A program made the translations under genes and the position numbers. This document shows positions 6,228 to 12,375 of a stretch of 12,375 bases of DNA, one piece after another (within the stretch, counting starts at the first letter, position 1; every line of letters starts with the position of its first letter). The stretch is taken from contig DLCH01000006.1 of NCBI GenBank assembly GCA_002480525.1, forward strand, positions 263,656 through 276,030, read 5' to 3'. Origin of the DNA: Gammaproteobacteria bacterium UBA7803. GTDB lineage: Bacteria; Pseudomonadota; Gammaproteobacteria; Pseudomonadales; Azotimanducaceae. The notes under the pieces are model-generated. The model was given only the letters and a program-made list of their open reading frames with translations, did not search any database and had not been told where the DNA came from.

Positions 6228-8654
6228 ATGGATCGACTGAAGCGCCTGCTCTACGCCCTCAATCGACGCCTCATCGGCGCCATCGCCCGACCGCGCAAGG
6301 CCGGCCTGGAACCCGAGCAGCTGCTGGCCTGTGCGGGCGCAGGGTCGGAGGATGCGCCCCCGCCCCTGCTGTACGTGCTGGAGACCCGCTCGCTGTCGGA
6401 CCTGGTGGTGCTCGACCTGGTGACCGACGAACTCGGCCTGCCCGGCCCGCTCGCCCCGATCGATCTCGACGGCCTGCACCAGGCGCGCCGGTTCTTCTTC
6501 CTGAACCGCGCCTCCCACGGCTGGTTCCGGCGCAACACCATGTCGAGCTACTCCGAGCGCATGGTGACGCTGATCGAGGCCGTGGCGCGGGCCGACGGCG
6601 ACCTGCCCGGCGCCATCGTGCCGGTCGGCATCTACTGGGGCCGCGCGCCGATCCGCGAGGGCTCGGTGTTCCGCCTGCTGCTGTCCGAGAACTGGGCCGT
6701 CACCTCCCGCCTGAAGCGCCTGGTCAACCTGATCTTCTCCCGCAAGGACATCGTCGTTCACTTCGGCCCGCCGCTGACCCTGGCCGAACTCGGCGGCGGT
6801 CAGAGCGACGGCCAGCGCCTGGTGCGCCGCACCGCACGGCTGCTGCGGGTCCGGCTGCGCAACCAGCGGGTGGCCACCATGGGCCCGGACCTGTCGCATC
6901 AGCGCACGGTCGCCGGTCAGATCCTGCGCAGCCGGGCGGTCCGCTCGCTGATCGAGGCCGAGTCCGATCCGAAGGCACGCGCCCGGCTGGAGAAACGGGC
7001 GCGACGCTACGCCGCCGAGATCGCCTCCAACCTGTCCTACCCGACCATCCGCATTCTCGAGCGCCTGCTGACCTGGTTCTGGAACCGGATCTACCAGGGC
7101 GTGAACTTCCATGGGCGGGAGCAGCTCATCGAGGCCGCCGAGAGCCACACGCTGATCTACGTGCCGTCCCACCGGAGCCATCTGGACTACCTGCTGCTGT
7201 CCTATCTGCTGTTCCAGCACGGCCTGATGATTCCGCACATCGCGGCCGGGGATAACCTCAATCTGCCGGTTCTCGGCGCCGTGCTGCGGCGCGGCGGCGC
7301 GTTCTTCATGCGGCGCAGCTTCCGCGACGATCCGCTGTACGCCGCGGTGTTCTCCGAGTACCTCTACCAGGTCTACCGCCGCGGCCACAGCGTCGAGTTT
7401 TTTCCCGAGGGCGGCAGAACGCGCACCGGCCGTCTGCTGCCGGCGCGCATCGGCCTGCTGAAGATGACCCTGGAGCACCACTGGCGTGGCGTGCCCAGGC
7501 CGCTGGCGCTGGTGCCCGTTTATCTGGGCTACGAGAAGCTGGTGGAGGCCGGCAGCTACCTCGACGAGCTGAAGGGCGCCCAGAAGCAGCGGGAGTCCCT
7601 GGCCGACGTGTTCCGCAGCCTGCGGCTGGTGCGCCAGAACTTCGGCACCGTCGACGTCAAGGTGGGCCGGCCGCTGGTGCTGTCGGACTGGCTGAGCGCG
7701 CACGGCGCCGGCAGCGACAGCGACGCCGGCGAGGTCGCGGTGGCCCTGGGCGCGGAGGTCATGACGCGGATCAACGCCGCGGCAGCGGTCAATCCGATCA
7801 ACCTGGTCGCCCTGGTCGTCCTCTGCATGCCCCGCCTCGCCATCGGCGAGCGCACCCTGCTGGCCCAGCTCGACTGCTATCTGGACCTGCTGAAGGCGGC
7901 CGCCGACCAGCACGCCTACGCCCTGCCGGATGCGTCACCACGGCAGATGGTCGAGCACGTGGAGTCACTCGGCATGCTGGAGCGGGAGTCGGGGCCGACC
8001 GGCGACGTGCTCGGTCTCGGCCCGTTCACCGCGATCCTGATGACCTGGTACCGGAACAACGTGGTCCACGTGCTGGCGATGCCCTCGCTCATCGCCTGCC
8101 TCGTCAGGGAGCGGCGCCGGCCCGCCCGGCGCGGCGCCCTCGAACGCATGGCGGCCACGGTGTTTCCCTACATCGCCGACGAGCTCCAGTCGCCCGAGTC
8201 CGCCGGCGCCGTGTCCGACTGGCTGGAACATCTGGTGAGCGCGGGGCTGCTGGTGCGCACGCCGGACGACACCTTCGCTGCCCCGCCCGCGGGCTCTCCC
8301 GAGCATTTCCGCCTGCGCCTGCTGGCGCGGCTGATCATGCCCACGCTGGAGCGGCTGTACATCGTCGTCGGCGTGCTGTTCCAGGCCGGCCAGGGCGCCC
8401 ACTCCAGGGAGTCCCTGCAGGAGCGCAGCCATCGCATCGCCCAGAAGATGTCCCGGCTGTACGGTCTGAACGCGCCGGAGTTCTTCGACGCACGGCTGTT
8501 CAACCGCTTCGTGGACGCACTGGTCGACAACGGCGTGGTGCAGGAGGGCGACGACGGCAGGCTGACCTGGGCGCCGGTGGTCGAGGACGTGATGAAGGCG
8601 TCCGAAGGCGTGATCGATCCCGATTTCCGCTACGCGGTGCGCCAGGAAGACTAG
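6228..8654 (+). CDS. plsB: Glycerol-3-phosphate 1-O-acyltransferase
   Basis: PlsB acylates the 1-position of sn-glycerol-3-phosphate with acyl-ACP or acyl-CoA, the first step of phospholipid synthesis, at the inner membrane. The 808-residue product is almost the length of E. coli PlsB and is similar throughout. Acyltransferase motif I is HRSHLD (H315, D320), in the context YVPSHRSHLDYLLLSYLLF. GAFFMRRSF is motif II, FFPEGGRTRTG (E394, G395) motif III, and LVPVYLGYEKLVE motif IV. The distal half also fits: LMTWYRNNVVHVLAMPSL and YGLNAPEFFDARLF. It follows gspD after 22 nt in the same direction without an obvious terminator, so it may share that transcript. No strong Shine-Dalgarno is visible. 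Its stop is only 9 nt from that of the opposing rsmJ. Confidence 0.97.
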   Translation: MDRLKRLLYALNRRLIGAIARPRKAGLEPEQLLACAGAGSEDAPPPLLYVLETRSLSDLVVLDLVTDELGLPGPLAPIDLDGLHQARRFFFLNRASHGWFRRNTMSSYSERMVTLIEAVARADGDLPGAIVPVGIYWGRAPIREGSVFRLLLSENWAVTSRLKRLVNLIFSRKDIVVHFGPPLTLAELGGGQSDGQRLVRRTARLLRVRLRNQRVATMGPDLSHQRTVAGQILRSRAVRSLIEAESDPKARARLEKRARRYAAEIASNLSYPTIRILERLLTWFWNRIYQGVNFHGREQLIEAAESHTLIYVPSHRSHLDYLLLSYLLFQHGLMIPHIAAGDNLNLPVLGAVLRRGGAFFMRRSFRDDPLYAAVFSEYLYQVYRRGHSVEFFPEGGRTRTGRLLPARIGLLKMTLEHHWRGVPRPLALVPVYLGYEKLVEAGSYLDELKGAQKQRESLADVFRSLRLVRQNFGTVDVKVGRPLVLSDWLSAHGAGSDSDAGEVAVALGAEVMTRINAAAAVNPINLVALVVLCMPRLAIGERTLLAQLDCYLDLLKAAADQHAYALPDASPRQMVEHVESLGMLERESGPTGDVLGLGPFTAILMTWYRNNVVHVLAMPSLIACLVRERRRPARRGALERMAATVFPYIADELQSPESAGAVSDWLEHLVSAGLLVRTPDDTFAAPPAGSPEHFRLRLLARLIMPTLERLYIVVGVLFQAGQGAHSRESLQERSHRIAQKMSRLYGLNAPEFFDARLFNRFVDALVDNGVVQEGDDGRLTWAPVVEDVMKASEGVIDPDFRYAVRQED

Positions 8655-8663
8655 TCCCCGACG

Positions 8664-9437
8664 TCACCCGCCGGCCGGCCCGGACGCGCCGTCCCGCCCG
8701 CCGTCCGCCTGGCCGCCGGCCAGCCCTCGATAGACGTCGTAGCGGACGGTGCGGCCGTCGATCCGCCAGTCCGGCGACGCCACCGCCGGGTCGCGGCGCC
8801 GACGCTTGAGCACGACCCGTTGCCGCGCCCGTGAACAGGCCAGCGCCAGCCAGTCCTCCAGCGGCCGGGGGTCGCACTCGGCCAACTCCGCCAGCCACTG
8901 CATGCGCTTGCCCGGCAGCGACGTCTTGCTGCGCTCGGGAAACATGGGGTCGAGATAGACCACGTCCGGCTCGGCCGTCCGCAGCACCTCGAACCCATCG
9001 CCGCAGACCAGCTCCGCCGGAAGCCCGCAGCGCCGCGCCAGGTCCGCCTGCAGCGCCGACAGCGCTGGCAGCCGCTCCACCAGCGTCACCGGACATCCCC
9101 GCCCCGCCAGCACCAGGCCATCCACGCCCCATCCGGCCATGGCGTCGAGCACGGTCGGGGTTTTGCCGGCGGCGACGCCGCAGGCCCGCGCCAGGTCCCC
9201 GCCCTGTGCCGCACGGCGGGACAGTTCCCCGACGGACACGAAGGCGCCGCGCCGATCCCCGGCCCGGCGGAGTTCGAGATGCTCGTCATCGGCCCAGAGA
9301 TGGAACCCGGGCGCATCCCGGGGCGGCGCTTCGGCGACGATGATCCGGAACTGCCCGGCGAGGGCCTCGACGCGGCCGCGCGCCGCGGGCAGGCAATACA
9401 GGGTGTCGACCGCCGGCGCGGCGCCGCGACCGCTCAC
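8664..9437 (-). CDS. rsmJ: 16S rRNA (guanine1516-N2)-methyltransferase RsmJ
   Basis: RsmJ (YhiQ) methylates G1516 of 16S rRNA using S-adenosylmethionine. The product is 257 residues; E. coli RsmJ has 250. The SAM-binding motif VLDAMAGWGVDG lies at about 96-107, followed by VTLVERLP with acidic E121, then CGDGFEVL (D147) and the family signature YLDPMFPERSK (D163, P164, F166). A basic stretch RVVLKRRRRDP and RYDVYRGL close the fold. The start is the GTG at 9437, which overlaps the tsaB stop in a GTGA; the open frame extends upstream, but that part is an Arg-rich shadow of tsaB. The last 18 residues (Gly/Ala-rich) go beyond the usual end of the family and look like a disordered tail. Sequence resembles E. 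coli RsmJ at all SAM-site motifs. Confidence 0.93.
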   Translation of the reverse strand: MSGRGAAPAVDTLYCLPAARGRVEALAGQFRIIVAEAPPRDAPGFHLWADDEHLELRRAGDRRGAFVSVGELSRRAAQGGDLARACGVAAGKTPTVLDAMAGWGVDGLVLAGRGCPVTLVERLPALSALQADLARRCGLPAELVCGDGFEVLRTAEPDVVYLDPMFPERSKTSLPGKRMQWLAELAECDPRPLEDWLALACSRARQRVVLKRRRRDPAVASPDWRIDGRTVRYDVYRGLAGGQADGGRDGASGPAGG

Positions 9438-10108
9438 GACCCGGCGGCGGGACGCCAGGGAGAGTCGCCCTGAACGTAGACCGGAAAGGCTTCCGCCGGC
9501 GGTACCGCCTCGCCGGCGCGCCAGGCCGCCAGACCCAGTTCGCCGACGATCCGTGCTGGAACGGCGACATCGTCGGCGAAGGCGCGATCCGGCGGCCACC
9601 ACGGCGGCCGGTCACCGACTCCGGGCAGGTCCGCGGGCAGTCCGTCCGGCGCCATGTCACCCTGATGCAGCCGGTCCGCCAGCAGGCGTTCGGGCAGGGT
9701 GTCGGCAGCGACCTGCCAGGCCGCCAGGTAGTAGGCATCCCGTCTGGAGCGGGTCACCGTCACCACGGCGCCGGCCGCGCCGGGGTCGTGCTGCCGCTGC
9801 CAGGCCAGCGCCATGGCCCGGGAGGAGGACACCGGGCAGACCACCGCCCCGGCGCCGTACGCGACGCCCTGGGCGACGGAAGCCGCCAGGCGCACGCCGG
9901 TGAACGAGCCGGGGCCGGCGCCGAACGCCACCAGATCGAGCGCACGGCGATCCACGCCGGCGGCGGACACCAGCCCGTCCAGCATGCCCAGCACCACCTG
10001 ATTGTGCAGGCGTTCGACGTTGTGTGTATCCTCGAACCAGCGCCCGCCGGCGAGCAGCGCCAGCGAGCAGAGTGGTCCGGAAGTTTCCACGGCGAGCACG
10101 GTTTCCAT
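9434..10108 (-). CDS. tsaB: tRNA threonylcarbamoyladenosine biosynthesis protein TsaB
   Basis: TsaB (YeaZ) is the noncatalytic partner of TsaD in making t6A37 on ANN-decoding tRNAs, working with TsaC and TsaE in the cytosol. The 224-residue product matches the family's length (231 in E. coli). It has the ASKHA-type N-terminus (METVLAVETSGPLCSLALL), the helix around ERLHNQVVLGML, and the hallmark GAGPGSFTGVRLAASVAQG at residues 63-81. I chose the ATG at 10108 because it puts the first beta-strand three residues in; an in-frame ATG at 10117 would add three residues. Neither has a clear Shine-Dalgarno. rsmJ follows with a 4-nt overlap, so the two RNA-modification genes form one operon. Its promoter should lie in the stretch shared with divergent moeA. 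Confidence 0.94.
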   Translation of the reverse strand: METVLAVETSGPLCSLALLAGGRWFEDTHNVERLHNQVVLGMLDGLVSAAGVDRRALDLVAFGAGPGSFTGVRLAASVAQGVAYGAGAVVCPVSSSRAMALAWQRQHDPGAAGAVVTVTRSRRDAYYLAAWQVAADTLPERLLADRLHQGDMAPDGLPADLPGVGDRPPWWPPDRAFADDVAVPARIVGELGLAAWRAGEAVPPAEAFPVYVQGDSPWRPAAGS

Positions 10109-10209
10109 GCGCGCCATGGTAGCCGACGCCGTGGCCACGGAGTAGCTGAGCCGCCCGAGGCGCGCGGCGCCAGCCGATCGCAACATTCTCAGCAGGCCGG
10201 ATCCGACGC
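10109..10209. promoter_or_regulatory. Divergent tsaB/moeA intergenic region with 12-bp palindrome
   Basis: Both promoters should lie in these 101 bp, but I see no convincing -35/-10 pair on either strand. A perfect 12-bp palindrome, CCGTGGCCACGG, spans 10129-10140, about 20 bp from the tsaB start. It could be an operator or a chance product of the GC-rich sequence. Upstream of the moeA GTG there is only a loose Shine-Dalgarno-like AGGCCGGA. Confidence 0.3.
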
Positions 10210-11430
10210 GTGACCGAACCCCGACTGGACCTCGACGTGGCGCTGGCCGCCATGCTCGACGACTGCCGCCCCGTCACCGCCAGCGAGCGCGTTGCAGTGG
10301 CCGATGCGCTCGGACGGGTCGCCGCAGGATCCGTGACGGCGCCAAGATCGCTGCCGCCGTTCCCCGCATCCGCCATGGACGGCTACGCCCTGCGCAGCCA
10401 TGACCTGTCCGGCGATCCGCCGTACCGGCTGGACGTGGCGGGCACCAGCCTCGCCGGGCACCCGTTCGACGGCACCGTGCCCGGGGGCAGCGCCGTTCGG
10501 CTGTTCACCGGTGCGCCGGTGCCGGACGGCCTGGACGCGGTGGTGATCCAGGAAGACTGCGACGCGGACGGCGACCGCGTGGTGATCCGCACCCGGGTGC
10601 ACCCCGGAGATCACGTGCGGCCCGTCGGTCACGACCTAATGGCCGGCGGACAGGTGATTGCGGACGGCCGCCGGCTCACGCCCTTCGACGTCGGCTGGCT
10701 GACCGCGTGCGGCCTCGACGCGGTCGAGGTGAGGGCGCGGCCCCGGGTGGGTCTGTTCTCGACCGGCGACGAGCTGCTCGAGCCGGGGATGCCGCAGGGT
10801 CCCGGCCAGATCTACGACGCCAACCGCGCCACGCTGCGGGCCCTGCTCGCTTCGCTGCCGGTGACCATCGAGGACTTCGGCGTCGTCCCCGACGACCGCG
10901 AGGCGATCGGCCGCACCCTGGCGGCAGCGCGGGACGCCTGCGACGTCGTCGTCACCAGCGGCGGCGTGTCCGTCGGCGACGCCGACTGGGTACGGGACGA
11001 AGTGGAGCGCCTGGGCACGCTGAAGTTCTGGCGCCTGAACCTGAAGCCGGGCAAGCCGCTGGCCTACGGCCGGCTCGGCGACGCGGCGTTCTTCGGGCTG
11101 CCCGGCAATCCGGTGTCGACCATCGTCACCGCGCTGCTGCTGCTGAAACCCGTGCTGGAACGCCTGTGCGGAGCCTGGCCGTCGCCACCGCTGCGCCTGC
11201 CGGCCCGGCTCACCCACGACCTGGACCACGCGCCGGGGCGCGAGGAATACCAGCGCGGAACGCTGCTGCGATCGGACGGCGGATGGCAGGTCGAAACGAC
11301 CGGCGATCAGAGTTCGAACCGGCTGGCGAGCTTCGCGGCGGCGGACTGCCTGGTCCGGGTCCCCAAGGACAGCGGCCGCCTGCCGGCTGGTACCGAGGTC
11401 GAGACCCTGCCCTTCCACGGGCTGCTCTGA
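10210..11430 (+). CDS. moeA: Molybdopterin molybdenumtransferase MoeA
   Basis: MoeA inserts molybdate into adenylated molybdopterin, the last general step of molybdenum cofactor synthesis in the cytosol. The 406-residue product is close to E. coli MoeA (411). Recognisable segments are FPASAMDGYALRS (D57, near the E. coli catalytic D59), the beta-barrel domain with GAPVPDGLDAVVIQED, STGDELLEPG (D187, E188), the binding loop TSGGVSVGDADWVRDE (D257) and KPGKPLAYGRLG followed by FFGLPGNPVSTIV. The C-terminal domain IV is complete. The start is a GTG with a weak ribosome binding site; the next Met is well inside the conserved domain. No other moa/mob gene is in the window, so it appears to be a lone gene, divergent from tsaB. 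Confidence 0.95.
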   Translation: MTEPRLDLDVALAAMLDDCRPVTASERVAVADALGRVAAGSVTAPRSLPPFPASAMDGYALRSHDLSGDPPYRLDVAGTSLAGHPFDGTVPGGSAVRLFTGAPVPDGLDAVVIQEDCDADGDRVVIRTRVHPGDHVRPVGHDLMAGGQVIADGRRLTPFDVGWLTACGLDAVEVRARPRVGLFSTGDELLEPGMPQGPGQIYDANRATLRALLASLPVTIEDFGVVPDDREAIGRTLAAARDACDVVVTSGGVSVGDADWVRDEVERLGTLKFWRLNLKPGKPLAYGRLGDAAFFGLPGNPVSTIVTALLLLKPVLERLCGAWPSPPLRLPARLTHDLDHAPGREEYQRGTLLRSDGGWQVETTGDQSSNRLASFAAADCLVRVPKDSGRLPAGTEVETLPFHGLL

Positions 11431-11493
11431 GAATCGTGGACACCGCTGCGGGCCCTGGTGGCGCAGACGCTCCCGGCCCAGGCGCGGCGGCGA
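11431..11493. other. Short gap between convergent moeA and the H1-like gene
   Basis: These 63 bp separate two convergent stop codons. They hold GC-rich partial dyads (GGGCC/GGCCC types), but no stem followed by a T-run on either strand, so I cannot call an intrinsic terminator. Confidence 0.4.
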
Positions 11494-12375
11494 TCAGCCG
11501 TCGTCGGCCGTCGTGCCGGCGGCTCGGCGCCCGCGCCGCTGCACGCGCCGCTTCTTTGGACGACCGCTGCTGCGCCGCCCCTGTGACAGCGCCGCGATCC
11601 GTCGTGCGGCCGCGGCCTCGCGCTTTCTGCGGCGCCGGTCCTCGGACCGCTTGAGCATGTCGTGCTTGCGCACCCGGAAGGCTTCGACGGCCATCTCGAG
11701 CTGCGCTTCCAGCTCCACGTCCGCGGCCAGGTTCTCCGCCATGAGCTGATCTTCGACGAGCTGAATCCGCTGGGCGAGGCGCGCCTGTGATTCGGCTTGC
11801 CGGAACGAGTCCTTGGCGGCCCGGTATCCGGCACGCGCCGAAGCGACGCGCTCACGGACCTGCTTGACGTGGGCTCGGGCCCTCCGGGCGGCGCTGCGAT
11901 CGACTTCGTCACCGGTGGCGGTGGCGCGCCGTCTGGCGGAGCGGGCCAACGCCGTTGCCGCTGTGAGGGCTTTCTGCTCGGCATTGAGCGTCGCGCCGGC
12001 GCGACGCGCCCGATGCTCGGCATCGGCGACGGTCGGCAGGGTGGCCACACTGGCCGGAGCGACGGATGAAGTGCGGGGGCGTCCAACCCGCCCCTTGGAA
12101 GTGGAACGGCCCGCTGCCTGGCGTCCTGCCGGGCCGCGAACCTTCGAGTCACGAACCGCGCCGCCGGAAGCGGCGCGAGCTACGGCCTTGGAGCCTGAGG
12201 CGGCGCTGGCCCGCGCCGCCTCAGCTCGTTGCTTTTTTGCGGGGGATCTCCTCTTGGCCGGGGCCTTCTTCCGGGCAGGCGCCTTCTTCTTGGCCGGAGC
12301 TTTCTTCTTGGCCGGAGCCTTCTTCCTGGCCGGCGCCTTCTTCTTGGCCGGAGCCTTCTTCTTGGCCGGGGCCTT
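11494..12375 (-). CDS. Histone H1/AlgP-like basic repeat protein (5' end outside window)
   Basis: The frame is open from the right edge to a TGA at 11494-11496, giving 293 visible residues; the start lies beyond 12375. The only in-frame start-type codon before the conserved-looking part, a GTG at 12048, is inside this continuous frame and is not the true start. In order: eight Ala-Pro-Ala-Lys-Lys-Lys-type hexads, an Ala/Arg/Ser-rich linker with a GRVGRPR segment, about 115 residues of charged, Ala-rich sequence that is probably helical and coiled-coil (RAHVKQVRERVASARAGY through LEAQLEMAVEAF), and a very basic tail with SGRPKKRR and RRGRRAAG. The composition resembles eukaryotic H1-like bacterial proteins and Pseudomonas AlgP (AlgR3), though AlgP carries its KPAA repeats at the C-terminus. 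The probable role is DNA binding/nucleoid structure; the family is uncertain. Confidence 0.75.
   Translation of the reverse strand, partial: KAPAKKKAPAKKKAPARKKAPAKKKAPAKKKAPARKKAPAKRRSPAKKQRAEAARASAASGSKAVARAASGGAVRDSKVRGPAGRQAAGRSTSKGRVGRPRTSSVAPASVATLPTVADAEHRARRAGATLNAEQKALTAATALARSARRRATATGDEVDRSAARRARAHVKQVRERVASARAGYRAAKDSFRQAESQARLAQRIQLVEDQLMAENLAADVELEAQLEMAVEAFRVRKHDMLKRSEDRRRRKREAAAARRIAALSQGRRSSGRPKKRRVQRRGRRAAGTTADDG
12229..12372 (-). repeat. 18-bp tandem repeat encoding Ala-Pro-Ala-Lys-Lys-Lys hexads
   Basis: Eight in-frame 18-bp units are visible and the array appears to run past the right edge. Read on the minus strand, the units encode APAKKK, APAKKK, APARKK, APAKKK, APAKKK, APARKK, APAKRR and SPAKKQ. 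The first six form two 54-bp triplets in which the third unit carries Arg, and the first codon follows the order GCC/GCT, GCT, GCG in both. This suggests duplication of a three-unit block. The last two units are diverged, the last giving an SPAKK motif. Such an array could change length by replication slippage without shifting the frame. Confidence 0.9.

Noticed and set aside
5961..7913. A 650-codon minus-strand open frame across the end of gspD and plsB
   Set aside because: Same composition artefact; it is antisense to two well-supported genes and shows no domain.
8655..8720. A bidirectional terminator between plsB and rsmJ
   Set aside because: Only 9 nt lie between the stops; the nearby GC dyads (for example CTGGCC-GCC-GGCCAG) are inside rsmJ and are not followed by a T-run.
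11494..12048. A stand-alone 184-residue protein starting at the GTG at 12048
   Set aside because: Reading upstream codon by codon, the frame stays open to the window edge and encodes the Lys/Ala/Pro repeats, so this is only the C-terminal part of a longer gene.

Overview
The window is a gene-dense, very GC-rich piece of a bacterial chromosome and reads as core genome rather than a mobile region. The long PlsB acyltransferase, the Pseudomonas-type DapD, GspC/GspD of a type II secretion system and the TsaB-RsmJ pair all point to a gammaproteobacterium. The composition suits a high-GC lineage such as Chromatiales/Ectothiorhodospiraceae, Nevskiales/Salinisphaerales or a relative, but genus cannot be read from the sequence. 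No tRNA, rRNA, CRISPR array, transposase or phage gene was seen.

Layout. Positions 1-368 are a noncoding leader. It holds a striking 22-bp perfect inverted repeat with a 50-nt spacer, a C-run (minus-strand G-quadruplex-type) stretch, and a clear Shine-Dalgarno site for the first gene. From 369 to 8654 six genes run rightward: dapD and dapE (two steps of the succinylase route to meso-diaminopimelate and lysine), gspN, gspC and gspD (inner-membrane and outer-membrane parts of the type II secretion system), and plsB (first acylation of glycerol-3-phosphate). dapE and gspN overlap by 4 nt and gspC and gspD by 1 nt. An AT-rich patch at the gspN-gspC junction carries a plausible sigma70 promoter.

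plsB converges, with only 9 nt between stop codons, on a leftward pair tsaB-rsmJ (tRNA t6A synthesis and 16S rRNA m2G1516 methylation), joined by a GTGA overlap. tsaB diverges from moeA (molybdenum insertion into molybdopterin) across about 100 bp that holds a 12-bp perfect palindrome. moeA converges on a leftward gene that is open to the right edge of the window. Its visible part encodes a highly basic, histone H1/AlgP-like protein: eight Ala-Pro-Ala-Lys-Lys-Lys hexads encoded by an 18-bp tandem repeat, then a charged, probably coiled-coil region and an Arg/Lys-rich tail with AT-hook-like cores.

Most of the window is ordinary housekeeping. The parts most worth a second look are the inverted repeat before dapD, the repeat-bearing nucleoid-type protein at the right edge, and the way gspN-gspC-gspD are detached from the rest of the secretion genes and embedded between dapE and plsB. 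I found no convincing previously undescribed multi-gene system here.
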